Shown: in pieces, positions 53,041 to 61,882 of the stretch
Layout of the letters: each line of letters starts with the position of its first letter
Position numbering within the stretch: position 1 is the first letter of the stretch
Origin: a halophilic archaeon
Lineage (GTDB): Archaea > Halobacteriota > Halobacteria > Halobacteriales > Haladaptataceae
Direction of reading: 5' to 3'
Length of the DNA: 64,000 bases
NCBI GenBank assembly: GCA_003298465.1
Contig: QNGA01000003.1
Location: 310,001 to 374,000, forward strand
Notes under the pieces: generated by a model
Seen by the model: the letters and a program-made list of their open reading frames with translations, nothing else
The model's database searches: none
Told to the model about the DNA's origin: nothing
Translations under genes and position numbers: made by a program

Positions 53041-53583
53041 ATGACCGACGACCAGGGCGAGGCGGAGTGGCCGGTCCACGACTCGACCGTCGCCTGGGAG
53101 ACGGAGTACTTCGACGCGGGCTACGACCGCGTCGAGCGACCGGGCGGCGAGCGTGCGAACTACTACTGGCTCTCGCCCGGCGACTCCGTCTCCATCGTCG
53201 CGGTCCACGAGGGCGAGGTGGTGATGGTCGAACAGTACCGACCGCGCCAGCGCGAGCGGTTCCGGTCCTGTCCGGTCGGCGGCGTCGACCCGGGCGAGTC
53301 CTTCGAGGAAGCGGGCCGGCGCGAACTCCGGGAGGAGACGGGCTACCGCGCCGCCGACGTCGAACTGCTCCAGCGCTACTACTCGGAGGGCTGGCTCCGC
53401 AAGGAGCGCGGCGTCGTCTTCGCCGACGGACTGACGCCGGGCGAGCAGGACACCGACGAGGGCGAGTTCGTCGACGTCGTCACGGTGCCGGTGGACGAGG
53501 CTATCGAGACGGCACGCGGGGAACCGGCGAACGGGTGGACGCTCACGCCGCTGCTGCTCGCCCGCGAGGAGGGCCTGCTCTAG
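53041..53583 (+). CDS. Nudix hydrolase, copy 2
   Basis: This 180-residue protein is homologous to copy 1, 112 bp upstream: same opening (WPVHDSTVAWETEYFDAGYD) and the same ending LLLAREEGLL. Nudix box GGVDPGESFEEAGRRELREE then TGY; VMVEQYRPRQRERFRSCPVG precedes it. The pair probably arose by tandem duplication, perhaps with diverged substrates. ATG at 53041. Confidence 0.87.
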   Translation: MTDDQGEAEWPVHDSTVAWETEYFDAGYDRVERPGGERANYYWLSPGDSVSIVAVHEGEVVMVEQYRPRQRERFRSCPVGGVDPGESFEEAGRRELREETGYRAADVELLQRYYSEGWLRKERGVVFADGLTPGEQDTDEGEFVDVVTVPVDEAIETARGEPANGWTLTPLLLAREEGLL

Positions 53584-53702
53584 CGCCTGCCCTTACAGAC
53601 CGCCCGGAGCATCGGCGCGCGGCGACCGGCCGTCTCGTCGCCGTCGCGCTCCTCCCGCTCGTCGTCCGGGAACGCCATGTGGATTGGTACCTTGCGTCCC
53701 AT
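53580..53702 (-). CDS. Candidate 40-aa small protein
   Basis: ATG at 53700-53702 starts MGRKVPIHMAFPDDEREERD, then GDETAGRRAPMLRAVCKGRR and TAG. The strongest support is acgttttagt (minus strand, 53731-53740), a TATA-like element 29-38 nt upstream. The frame overlaps the end of the Nudix copy 2 gene by 4 bp. No family known. Confidence 0.4.
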   Translation of the reverse strand: MGRKVPIHMAFPDDEREERDGDETAGRRAPMLRAVCKGRR

Positions 53703-53758
53703 GTCGAGTCCCGGGATACGAGCGCGAGCCACTAAAACGTTCTCCGGGCTCCGCCGAC

Positions 53759-54994
53759 TCACCCGAGGCTGGCGAGGCGGTCGAGCGCGTAGACGGTCCG
53801 GAGCACGTCGCCGGCCTTCCCGCGGTCGAAGATGAGTTCGTCCGTCCGGATGACGTGGTCGAGCACGTCGCGGGAGGCGTGTTCCGGCGCGGCCGCGATG
53901 CCGGCGTCGTGCTCCGCCACCCACTTCATGACCCGGAGGTCGCTCTTGCTGTCGCCCATCACGAGCGCGAAGGGGTCGTCGACGCCCAGCACCTCCAGCG
54001 CGGCCTCCACGCCGACCACCTTGTTCAGCTCCAGACTACCGATCTCCGCGGCGTCGCCCTCGTAGTACGCCACGTCGACGCGCTCGAAGGTGGCCCGGAC
54101 GTCCTCGGGCACGTCCGCCGGGTCGCAGTCCGCGGTGTCGTCCCGGCTCTCCAGGACGCCCCGTATCTCGGGGTCCTCGGCGGCGTAGTGGGCGCGCGCC
54201 CAGTCCGGGCCGGCCGACGCTCCCTCGCCGGCGACCGTCTCGCCGAGCAAGTTGAGCATGTGGACGAGCGCGTCGTCGATGACCGCCACCGCGTCCGGAC
54301 TGCCGGTCTCGAAGTTCGGCTTCATGGTCACGTTGAACTCGTTGCCCTGGAGGTGGGTACACCTGCGCAACTCCTCCGGGGCGTCGGAGAGCACGCGCGA
54401 CCGTATCTCGTCGAAGGCGTCGCGGATCTCCTCGTCCAGGTCCTCGTACAGCAGACGCTTCGTGTCCGCGCCGTGACCGGGCGTGAAGACGCCCGTCCCG
54501 GCCTCGTAGACGATGCTCACGTCGCCGGAGTGGACCAGCGCGTTGCCCAGCCCCTGGATGGCGAAACCCTTGACGTTCTCCAGGGTCTGGCCGGTGCAGA
54601 CGACGATGGGGACGCCGCGCTCGTGGAACTCCGTGAGCAGGTGCAGCGTCTCCCGTGGTATCTCGTTGTCCGTCCCGCCGGCGGAGCGCAGCGTCTCGTC
54701 CACGTCGAGTACCAGCGCGTTCACCGGGCGCCCGTAGGAGTTGTACAGGTCGAGCGCCGTGAACGCCTGGTCGCGGGTCGCGTGCGCGGCCACGTCGGCG
54801 TACGTCTCGCCCGCGTCGAAGGCGTCCCGGATGGCGTCTTTCCGGTCCTCCATGTCGTCGCTGGCCGACTGCCAGTGGTCCAGCGCGACCCGCGAGTCGA
54901 CGGGCGGGAACAGGTCCACGAAGTCCTTGTAGGCGCGCAGCGTGTCCGTGTCGAACTCGTCGTAGAGGCGGAAGAGCGCGTCGTACCGTTCCAT
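53759..54994 (-). CDS. HAD-fold phosphatase-like protein (haloarchaeal)
   Basis: This 411-residue cytosolic protein has an N-terminal helical domain of about 90 residues (YDALFRLYDEFDTDTLRAYK), then motif I ALVLDVDETLRSAGG, motif II VVCTGQTLENVKG (Thr/Gly form), Lys in SLELNKVVGVEAALEVLG and motif IV VMGDSKSDLRVMKW. The late Lys and GDSKSD arrangement is that of Cof/sucrose-phosphatase-like (C2 cap) HADs. The substrate is unknown. A TATA ctttatc (minus, 55018-55024) lies 24-30 nt before ATG 54994. Confidence 0.83.
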   Translation of the reverse strand: MERYDALFRLYDEFDTDTLRAYKDFVDLFPPVDSRVALDHWQSASDDMEDRKDAIRDAFDAGETYADVAAHATRDQAFTALDLYNSYGRPVNALVLDVDETLRSAGGTDNEIPRETLHLLTEFHERGVPIVVCTGQTLENVKGFAIQGLGNALVHSGDVSIVYEAGTGVFTPGHGADTKRLLYEDLDEEIRDAFDEIRSRVLSDAPEELRRCTHLQGNEFNVTMKPNFETGSPDAVAVIDDALVHMLNLLGETVAGEGASAGPDWARAHYAAEDPEIRGVLESRDDTADCDPADVPEDVRATFERVDVAYYEGDAAEIGSLELNKVVGVEAALEVLGVDDPFALVMGDSKSDLRVMKWVAEHDAGIAAAPEHASRDVLDHVIRTDELIFDRGKAGDVLRTVYALDRLASLG

Positions 54995-55096
54995 GGCGGT
55001 AGTGGGTCGCTCTCCGGGATAAAGTTCGGGGACCGTCACAGTTTCCGCCCCCGCATCACAATCGTCTTCAGCGGGGGCCGAGTACTTCGAATCGAG

Positions 55097-56359
55097 ATGT
55101 CGTCGTTGCTAGAGACGGACCGGCGAGTGCTCACGCTGGCGCTGGCCCGGATGGCCGACGCGGTCGGCAACTCCTTCCTCATCGTCGTCCTCCCCGTGTA
55201 CATCGCCGAGGGAGCCGTCTCGGGGTCGGCGTTCGGCCTCACGCAGACGATGGTCACCGGCGTCGTCCTCTCGCTGTTCGGCTTCCTCAACAGCTTCACG
55301 CAGCCGTTCGCGGGTCGGCTCTCGGACCGGACGGGCAAGCGCAAGGTGTTCATCCTCTTCGGCCTCGCCGTTCTCGTCGTGACGAACGTCGCCTACGCGT
55401 TCGCGGGGACGTACCTCTCGCTGGTCGTCGTCCGCGCCCTCCAGGGCATCGGCGTCGCGTTCACCATCCCCTGCACCATCGCGCTGGTGAACGAACTCGC
55501 GACGACCGACACCCGGGGCGGCAACATGGGCGTCTTCAACACGTTTCGCCTGCTCGGCTTCGGCATGGGACCCATCGCCGCCGGGTCGGTGGTGGAGTTC
55601 GGGCCGTACTCGCTCGGCGGTTTCGCCATCAGCGGGTTCGAAGCCGCGTTCTACGTGGCGGCGGTCGGCGCGCTCGTCAGCTACCTGCTCGTCACCCTCC
55701 TCGTCAGCGACCCCGAGAGCACGGAGGCGAGCGCGGGCGAGGACCTCTCCGTCTCGCTGCGCGACGGAGACGGAGGGCTCGACCCCGTGTTCACGCTCGG
55801 GCTGGCGACGCTGTTTCTCGCGGTCAGCATCGCGCTGCTGTCGACCATCGAACCGCGCATCAACGAGCGCCTCTCACAGGGCAAGACGTGGTTCGGCCTC
55901 CAGTTCGCCGCGTTCGTCCTCGCGCAGGTCGTCCTCCAGACGCCCGTCGGCAGCGCCAGCGACCGCTACGGTCGCCGACCGTTCATCCTCGCCGGCCTCG
56001 TCCTGCTCGTCCCGTCCACGCTCGTCCAGGGGTTCGTCGTCACCTCGACCGGGATGCTCCTCGCGCGTCTCGTCCAGGGGGTCGCGGGCGCGCTGGTGTT
56101 CGCCCCCGCGCTCGCGCTCGCCGGCGACCTGGCGCGCGAGGGCCAGTCCGGCACGCAACTCTCCGTGCTGACGATGGCGTTCGGGCTGGGTACCGCCTTC
56201 GGCCCGCTCGCGTCGGGGTTCCTCGTCAGGTTCGGCTTCGCCGCACCGTTCGCGTTCGGCGCGACGCTGGCCGCGGTCGCGGCGCTGCTGGTGTACTCGC
56301 AGGTCGAGGAGACGGTGTCCCGGGAGGCCGGCGACACCCAGGCCGCCCCGCAGGACTAG
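55097..56359 (+). CDS. Major facilitator superfamily transporter
   Basis: This 420-residue membrane protein has 12 predicted helices. The MFS loop 2-3 motif is visible as GRLSDRTGKRKVFI, and its C-terminal twin as GSASDRYGRRPFILAG, about 200 residues later. Loop 4-5 reads GIGVAFTIPCTIALVNELAT. It is a proton-coupled importer or exporter, possibly for drugs or sugars. The substrate cannot be predicted. ATG at 55097; shared 102-bp divergent promoter with the HAD gene. Confidence 0.87.
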   Translation: MSSLLETDRRVLTLALARMADAVGNSFLIVVLPVYIAEGAVSGSAFGLTQTMVTGVVLSLFGFLNSFTQPFAGRLSDRTGKRKVFILFGLAVLVVTNVAYAFAGTYLSLVVVRALQGIGVAFTIPCTIALVNELATTDTRGGNMGVFNTFRLLGFGMGPIAAGSVVEFGPYSLGGFAISGFEAAFYVAAVGALVSYLLVTLLVSDPESTEASAGEDLSVSLRDGDGGLDPVFTLGLATLFLAVSIALLSTIEPRINERLSQGKTWFGLQFAAFVLAQVVLQTPVGSASDRYGRRPFILAGLVLLVPSTLVQGFVVTSTGMLLARLVQGVAGALVFAPALALAGDLAREGQSGTQLSVLTMAFGLGTAFGPLASGFLVRFGFAAPFAFGATLAAVAALLVYSQVEETVSREAGDTQAAPQD

Positions 56360-56368
56360 CGACTGCGC

Positions 56369-57808
56369 CTACGCCCGGGGGCGGCCGAAACGGCCGCTCG
56401 ACCACGGCACCGACGGGGCCAGTTCTCTCAGCCCGGTTCCCAGGACGTAGCCGACGGTTCCGAGGACGCCCCCGTAGAGGAGGGCCATCTCCAGGGGGAA
56501 CGTAACCGCGTAGTGCGGCGCGACCGCCGACGCCCAGTGGTTGGTCGCCCAGCCGACCACCGGACCGCTGGCGAGGAGGATAGAGGGGACGAGTCCGGCG
56601 TCGACGGCCGCACCGAGCGCCGCCACGGCGACGATGGCCACGGCGGCGAACAGGAAGAGTTCGCTGACGCCGCCCGCGTACGTCGGTAGCGACCGTTCGA
56701 TGCGGAGGTAGCTGTTCCGGGCGGCCACCTGCTGTGCGACGACCCCCGCGAGACCCACTGCGGCGACGGAGGCGCCGGCGGCGCGCTCCCCCTTCCCCAC
56801 GAGATTGGACCGCGCCGCCGACGCTACTCCCCGCAGCATCGACGCGTCGTCCTCCGGTTCTCGGAGGTCGTCCAGCACCTGCTCCGCGACGACGTCCGCG
56901 CCGTTCTCGTAGGCGGGCGCGTCCGGCGGCGACGAGACCGCGTCGAGGACGTCGAGCGGTTCGTCGGCCACGGCGAATCCGGCGGTGTCCGACCGGTCTA
57001 ACATCTCGGCGACGGCCTCCTGTTCGCCCGTCGCCGGCACGACGACGCAGGGCGTCCCCGCGACCGCGGCGTCCATGACGGTTGAGTACCCCGAGCAGAC
57101 CACGGCGTCCGCACCGCGGATGTAGGGGAGCAGCGACGGGACCGCCTCCCAGTCGTCGTCGCTCACGTCGAGAACGTCGTACCCCCGGCGTTCGAGGAGG
57201 TCGGCGACGCGGTCCAGTTCCGAGAAGTAGCTCGGGACGAGCACGACGTCCGGAGCGTCGACCGCTTCCCCGTCGCCGTCGAGCGCGACCGGCGGGACGC
57301 GCGTCGCGTTCGCGGGGTCGACGTCGGAGGGGGGCCAGACGGCCGGATAGAAGAACTCCCGCGCCGTCGCGAGCTGGAACTTCGTGTGGAACGCCGCCCC
57401 GGTTCGTTCGAGGCGGTCCCGGTAGAGGCCGGGGGCGTCGTGTTTGACCACGTACAGCGGCGTACCCGTGCGCTGGGCGGCCATCGCCGCGAACATGTCG
57501 TCGGTGACGAGGGCGTCCGGGTCGGTCTCGTGCAGCCACCCGACGTAGTCGGTCACCCGGTCGGCGCTCGCGGGGACGCTCTCCGAGACGACGCGGCCCA
57601 GCGACCCCTCCTGGTAGGTGTCGACGTAGTCGACGACGGCGGGTTCGAACTCGTCGTAGCCGTTCAGCGCGACGAACTCCGCGCCCGCTCCACCGCCGGC
57701 CATCAACACCTCGGCTCCGGACGCTTCGAGCGCGTTCGCGATGGCGACCATCCGGGTCGCGTGACCCGCGCCTTCCGGATAATGAGCGACTGCGACTGTG
57801 GAGGGCAT
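56369..57808 (-). CDS. GT-B glycosyltransferase with C-terminal membrane segments
   Basis: This 479-residue protein has residues 1 to about 330 as a UDP-sugar transferase of MurG/MGT-like fold: AVAHYPEGAGHATRMVAIAN with the Gly-loop, then PYIRGADAVVCSGYSTVMDA and GTPCVVVPATGEQEAVAEML. From about 370 to 470 there are three or four hydrophobic stretches (SELFLFAAVAIVAVAALGAA, FPLEMALLYGGVLGTVGYVLG). The membrane part suggests a lipid- or glycan-linked acceptor. Glycan or glycolipid synthesis fits. An AT-rich ctaaattaaattt (57847-57859) upstream is the promoter candidate. Confidence 0.75.
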   Translation of the reverse strand: MPSTVAVAHYPEGAGHATRMVAIANALEASGAEVLMAGGGAGAEFVALNGYDEFEPAVVDYVDTYQEGSLGRVVSESVPASADRVTDYVGWLHETDPDALVTDDMFAAMAAQRTGTPLYVVKHDAPGLYRDRLERTGAAFHTKFQLATAREFFYPAVWPPSDVDPANATRVPPVALDGDGEAVDAPDVVLVPSYFSELDRVADLLERRGYDVLDVSDDDWEAVPSLLPYIRGADAVVCSGYSTVMDAAVAGTPCVVVPATGEQEAVAEMLDRSDTAGFAVADEPLDVLDAVSSPPDAPAYENGADVVAEQVLDDLREPEDDASMLRGVASAARSNLVGKGERAAGASVAAVGLAGVVAQQVAARNSYLRIERSLPTYAGGVSELFLFAAVAIVAVAALGAAVDAGLVPSILLASGPVVGWATNHWASAVAPHYAVTFPLEMALLYGGVLGTVGYVLGTGLRELAPSVPWSSGRFGRPRA

Positions 57809-57895
57809 AGCGTGGAATCTCCTTCGGATAGGCGTGCCCAGCGGAGCTAAATTAAATTTGTGCTACAGTTCTCGGCCGGACGCCGAGGAGACGGA

Positions 57896-58672
57896 CTACT
57901 CGAACTCCGGTTCCCGGTCCTCGACGAACGCCGCCATCCCTTCGCGCTGGTCGTGCGTGCCGAACAGCGAACTCCAGAGCCGCCGCTCGTAGCGCAGTCC
58001 CGCCGTCTGGTCGCTCTCGTGGACCTGGTTCAGCGCCTCCTTCGCGGCCTCCAGCGCGAACGCGGGCTTTCCCGCGAGGTCGTCCGCCATCTCCGCGACG
58101 TAGTCGTCCAGCTGGTCGTGGGCGACGACGTCGCCGACCAGTCCCATCTCGTGGGCGTCCTGGGCGTCGACGCGCTCGCCGAAGAAGACCAGCCGGCGCG
58201 CGAGTTCGTCGCCGACCAGCCGCGAGAGGCGCTGGGTCCCGCCCCACCCGGGGACGATGCCGAGGTCGATTTCGGTCTGGCCGAGGACGGCGTCCTCGCT
58301 GGCGACCCGGAGGTCGCAGGCGAGCGCGAGTTCGCAGCCCCCGCCGAAGGCGTAGCCGTTGATGGCCGCGATGACGGGCGCGGGGAACGTCTCGATGGCG
58401 TCCGCCACCTCGTGGCCGAGTTCCGCGTACGCCTGGGCCTCCGCCGTCGAGAGGTCCTGCATGTAGCCGATGTCCGCACCGGCGACGAAGGCGTCCTCGC
58501 CCGCGCCCGTCAGCACGAGCACGCGAGCGTCCGCCGCCTCGGCCTCCGCGAGCGCCTCCTTCAGCGACGTCAGCGTCTCGACGTTCATCGCGTTCAGTCG
58601 GTCCGGTCGGTCGACGGTGAGCGTGGCGACGCCGTCCTCGACGTCCAGTCGAATCGTGTCCGACTCTGGCAT
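57896..58672 (-). CDS. Enoyl-CoA hydratase/isomerase family protein
   Basis: This 258-residue crotonase-fold enzyme acts on acyl-CoA. Motifs: NAMNVETLTSLKEAL, the oxyanion-hole GAGEDAFVAGADIGYMQ, FGGGCELALACDLRVASEDA and the Glu-bearing FGQ-like LGQTEIDLGIVPGWGGTQRL. The two catalytic Glu positions of hydratases are compatible (EL and GIVPGWGG). It probably works in beta-oxidation or leucine/amino-acid breakdown. ATG at 58672. Same strand as the glycosyltransferase, 87 bp upstream, but with a separate promoter. Confidence 0.9.
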   Translation of the reverse strand: MPESDTIRLDVEDGVATLTVDRPDRLNAMNVETLTSLKEALAEAEAADARVLVLTGAGEDAFVAGADIGYMQDLSTAEAQAYAELGHEVADAIETFPAPVIAAINGYAFGGGCELALACDLRVASEDAVLGQTEIDLGIVPGWGGTQRLSRLVGDELARRLVFFGERVDAQDAHEMGLVGDVVAHDQLDDYVAEMADDLAGKPAFALEAAKEALNQVHESDQTAGLRYERRLWSSLFGTHDQREGMAAFVEDREPEFE

Positions 58673-58800
58673 GGAGGGAGCGTCGTCCGGCGGCGAGGTA
58701 AGCGTTCTGGAGGTCGAGCGTTCGTCGACCGACGGTCGTCGAACCTGCTCGCTGCCGGGTCTCTCTCCTAGATATCTGCCAATAGGCCCGGGATAATTAC

Positions 58801-58809
58801 ACTTTTACC
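58801..58809 (+). promoter_or_regulatory. TATA box of nhaC
   Basis: acttttacc is 24-32 nt upstream of ATG 58833 and follows ataatt; good leaderless spacing. Confidence 0.6.
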
Positions 58810-58832
58810 ATCGTTGTGTGAACTCACTTACC

Positions 58833-60437
58833 ATGCCATCAGAGTTCGGAGCGCTGTCGCTGGTACCGCCGCTTCTGGCCATCGCGCTGGCTATCGCTAC
58901 GCGCCGGGCGATGCTGTCGCTGTTCATCGGCGTCTGGGTCGGTGGTATCATCTACTCCAGCAGCGTCGGCGTCGCGCAGATGTTCGACTGGATCGTCTCC
59001 TCGATCGGCGAGAGCACGTTCAACGCGAAAATCATCGTCTTCACGCTCCTGCTGGGAGCCGGTATCGCGCTCATCTGGCGGTTGGGCGGTGCGATCGCCC
59101 TCACGCGGTTCGCTACCCGCCGGATAGACTCCCACCGGAAGGCGGGGGTGGCGACGTGGCTGCTCGGTCTCGTCTGGAACTTCGACGACTACGCCAACAA
59201 CGCCATCGTCGGCAGTTCGATGAAGGACCTCGCCGACGAGATGCGGATGTCCCGCGAGAAGCTGGCGTACATCCTCGACTCGACCGCCGCGCCCGTGGCG
59301 ACGCTCGGTATCTCCAGCTGGGTCGCGTTCGAGATCGGGCTCATCGCCAACCAGTACGAGGAACTCGGCATCGCCGGGGAGACGCCCTCTGCGGCCGCGA
59401 CGTTCCTCCAGAGCGTCCCCTTCAACATGTACTCGCTCCTCGCGGTGGCGATGGTCGGAATCATCGTCGTCACCCAGCGGGACTTCGGCGAGATGCTCGA
59501 CGCCGAAAACCGCGCACAGCGCACCGGGAACCTCATCCGCGAGGACGCACAACCGCTGCAGAGCATCAAGGAGGACCTCGGCGACCCGGTCGTCGACGAC
59601 GCGCCCCTGCGGACGTTTCTCGCTCCCGTGCTCGCGCTCGTCGTCGTTGTCGTCGGCGGGGCGGCGACGATGGGGTACGCTCCCGACCGCACGTTCGTGG
59701 AGATGATAAACAACACGAACGTCGCGACCGCGCTCGTCTGGGGGTCGTTCGCCATGGTCGCGACGGCCGTCGTGCTGGCGCTGGTCGAAGGGATCATGAC
59801 CCTCGACGAGGCGATGGACACCGTCCTCGACGGTTTCGGGACGATGCTCACGGCCATTAGCATCCTGGTGCTGGCGTGGTCGCTCGGGTCCGTCGCCTCC
59901 GCGCTGGGCACCGGCGAGTACGTCACCACGTACGCCACGGGCGTCGTCTCGCCCACGCTGCTTCCCGTCGTCGTCTTCTTCACCTCCGCTTTCATCGCCT
60001 TCGCCATCGGTACCTCGTGGGGAACGATGTCCATCATGACTCCCATCGTGATACCGCTGGCCTGGAACATCGGCGACGGCTCGTCGCAGCTCGTCGCGGT
60101 CGCCGTCGGCGCCATGTTCAGCGGCGCCATCTTCGGCGACAACTGCTCTCCCATCTCCGACACCACCGTCCTCGCCTCGACGTTCGCGGGCGCGGACCAC
60201 ATCGACCACGTCCGTACCCAGATGTACTACGCGGCCACCGTGCTCCTGGCGACGGCCGTCATGTATCTACTGTACGGCGTCACGAACCTCAGCCCGTTCC
60301 TGTTACTTCCCGCCGGCCTCGCGACGCTCGTCGTCCTGGTGTACGCGTTTTCGGAGTGGGACGCCCGGCGCAAGGACCTCTCGGCGAAACCGGCCTCGAA
60401 CCGGATGTCGAACCCGGAGACGACGAGCGACGACTGA
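58833..60437 (+). CDS. nhaC: Na+/H+ antiporter, NhaC family
   Basis: This 534-residue membrane protein has about 12-13 helices and NhaC/ArsB-fold features: WNFDDYANNAIVGSSMKDL, FAIGTSWGTMSIMTPIVIPL and GAIFGDNCSPISDTTVLAST. In this family Asp and Asn/Ser residues in the broken helices bind Na+. It expels Na+ using the proton gradient or an exchange such as malate/lactate, typical of halophiles. ATG at 58833 selected by the TATA box; a GTG five codons upstream is less likely. Confidence 0.88.
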   Translation: MPSEFGALSLVPPLLAIALAIATRRAMLSLFIGVWVGGIIYSSSVGVAQMFDWIVSSIGESTFNAKIIVFTLLLGAGIALIWRLGGAIALTRFATRRIDSHRKAGVATWLLGLVWNFDDYANNAIVGSSMKDLADEMRMSREKLAYILDSTAAPVATLGISSWVAFEIGLIANQYEELGIAGETPSAAATFLQSVPFNMYSLLAVAMVGIIVVTQRDFGEMLDAENRAQRTGNLIREDAQPLQSIKEDLGDPVVDDAPLRTFLAPVLALVVVVVGGAATMGYAPDRTFVEMINNTNVATALVWGSFAMVATAVVLALVEGIMTLDEAMDTVLDGFGTMLTAISILVLAWSLGSVASALGTGEYVTTYATGVVSPTLLPVVVFFTSAFIAFAIGTSWGTMSIMTPIVIPLAWNIGDGSSQLVAVAVGAMFSGAIFGDNCSPISDTTVLASTFAGADHIDHVRTQMYYAATVLLATAVMYLLYGVTNLSPFLLLPAGLATLVVLVYAFSEWDARRKDLSAKPASNRMSNPETTSDD

Positions 60438-60705
60438 GGCCCGAGGACGAGCGGACGTTCGGCCGAACTGCCGGTCGTTCGACTCTCCGACCGAAGAGTC
60501 GTTCGGGACACGCGTCGTTCGTGGTGAACGGACGGTCGTTCCGCCGGGTCGCGGAGGGGTTCGCCGCATCCGTCGACCCGACGAGTCGTTTCGAGCGGTT
60601 CTCGACCGGAGAACGGGCGTACCCGGAAGGTCGACGGGATAGAAAGGGAAGTTCGACGACCGAAATCCGCTGGACCGTCGGCTGGCGCCGGACGATGGGA
60701 CCGTC
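60438..60705. other. Intergenic region between convergent genes
   Basis: No gene, RNA or clear terminator found. The DNA is GC-rich, with repeated CG-rich heptamers such as ggtcgttc and gtcgttcg. It separates the convergent nhaC and DUF gene. Confidence 0.4.
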
Positions 60706-61278
60706 CTAGCTGATGAACTTGTTGTCGCGCCAGTCGACGCCGCCGCCCGAGGAGTTCTCGTTGCTCGGGCCTTCGACGACCTCGATGGACGACGGCCGGT
60801 CCTCGCCGTCGACGATACGGGTCGCCTCCAGTTCGCCGTTGCGCTCGGCGATGGCGGTCAGCGTCCCCTTCTCGGCCTGGCGGGCGAGATTGCAGAGCAC
60901 CTCGAACATGGGGTACTGGAGCGCGCTGTTCTGGAGCACCGTCTCGCGGTCGCCCTTGAACGCGGCCATCTCGACGAGTTCGCCCAGCGGCTCTTCCTCC
61001 TCCTCGACTTCGTCGCCCCACTGGGGCTTGTTGCGTCGCTCCTCTTCCTCCTCGGTGAACACTCGCGTCTCGTTCACGCTCGCCTTCAGCTGTGCCGTCG
61101 GCGTGTACTTGCTGATGCTCTCGTCGGTCGAGACGGCGCTGATGATGAGCGTGTTGTTCCGTCGCGTGATGTCGACGCTGTCTATCTCGCCGGGTAGCTT
61201 CGGGTCCTCCTCGAAGTAGTCGTAGACAGTTTCCAGCGGCAGTTCGAGCGTCGAGTGCAGTCTGTATACCTGACTCAT
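60706..61278 (-). CDS. Conserved haloarchaeal protein (possibly DUF7110), unknown function
   Basis: This 190-residue acidic soluble protein begins MSQVYRLHSTLELPLETVYD, then ITRRNNTLIISAVSTDES and a SKYTPTAQLKASVNETRV strand region. A Glu-run (EEEEERRNKP, DEVEEEEEPLGEL) follows, and the C-terminus is disordered and Gly/Ser-rich. The opening resembles a haloarchaeal DUF7110 protein as I recall. The N-terminal 60 residues may adopt a START-like or polyketide-cyclase-like strand pattern but no ligand motif is seen. ATG at 61278. Confidence 0.7.
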   Translation of the reverse strand: MSQVYRLHSTLELPLETVYDYFEEDPKLPGEIDSVDITRRNNTLIISAVSTDESISKYTPTAQLKASVNETRVFTEEEEERRNKPQWGDEVEEEEEPLGELVEMAAFKGDRETVLQNSALQYPMFEVLCNLARQAEKGTLTAIAERNGELEATRIVDGEDRPSSIEVVEGPSNENSSGGGVDWRDNKFIS

Positions 61279-61389
61279 TTGTTGTCGTGTGGTCCGTCTC
61301 CCATCGGCTGTTCACGGTACTGTACGCGTTCCGAACTTATAGGGTCTGTCCTTCCAGTCGCGCGCGCGGCGACCGGACGTCTTCCCCCC

Positions 61390-61734
61390 TCACGTTCGGA
61401 GCGTCTCGGCGAGGTCGCCGCGCTCGTCCATCTCCGCCAGCACGTCGCTCCCGCCGACGAACTCGCCGTTCACGAACGTCTGTGGAATCGTCTCCCAGCC
61501 GCTGTGGCGTTCCAGCGCCTCGCGGTACGCCTCGAGGTTGTCGAGCACGTCCACCGTCTCGAACTCCTCCTCGCGGTGCTTGCCGAGTAACTCGACCGCA
61601 CGCCGCGAGTAGCCGCACTGGGGCATCATCCGCGTCCCCTTCATGAAGAGGACCACGTCCTCGTCTTCGAGCAGCGTGTCGACGCGTTCGCGGACCTCCT
61701 CCGCGCTCAGTTGCTCGCCGGGCGTGAACGTCAT
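61390..61734 (-). CDS. Monothiol glutaredoxin (Grx4/CGFS type)
   Basis: This 114-residue thioredoxin-fold protein has the active site CGYS in MKGTRMMPQCGYSRRAVELL, close to the CGFS signature, then the cis-Pro loop TIPQTFVNGEFVGGSDVLAEM. Monothiol glutaredoxins carry and deliver 2Fe-2S clusters. Phe to Tyr in the signature is a mild change. The N-terminal LSAEEVRERVDTLLEDEDVV helix is typical. ATG at 61734; a further in-frame start upstream adds only basic residues. Confidence 0.88.
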   Translation of the reverse strand: MTFTPGEQLSAEEVRERVDTLLEDEDVVLFMKGTRMMPQCGYSRRAVELLGKHREEEFETVDVLDNLEAYREALERHSGWETIPQTFVNGEFVGGSDVLAEMDERGDLAETLRT

Positions 61735-61882
61735 ACGGTTACGTTCGCCCCCCGTACGCAAAGAAGTTGCGACTCGCACACCGCGTGCGCCGCTGCCGAC
61801 CGCGCTCGACGGCGCGTGAGACGGCCGTTCGGACGGCGGTGGGTCTCCTCCGAGACGGGCGCTGGCGCCGTGCCGCCGTCGA

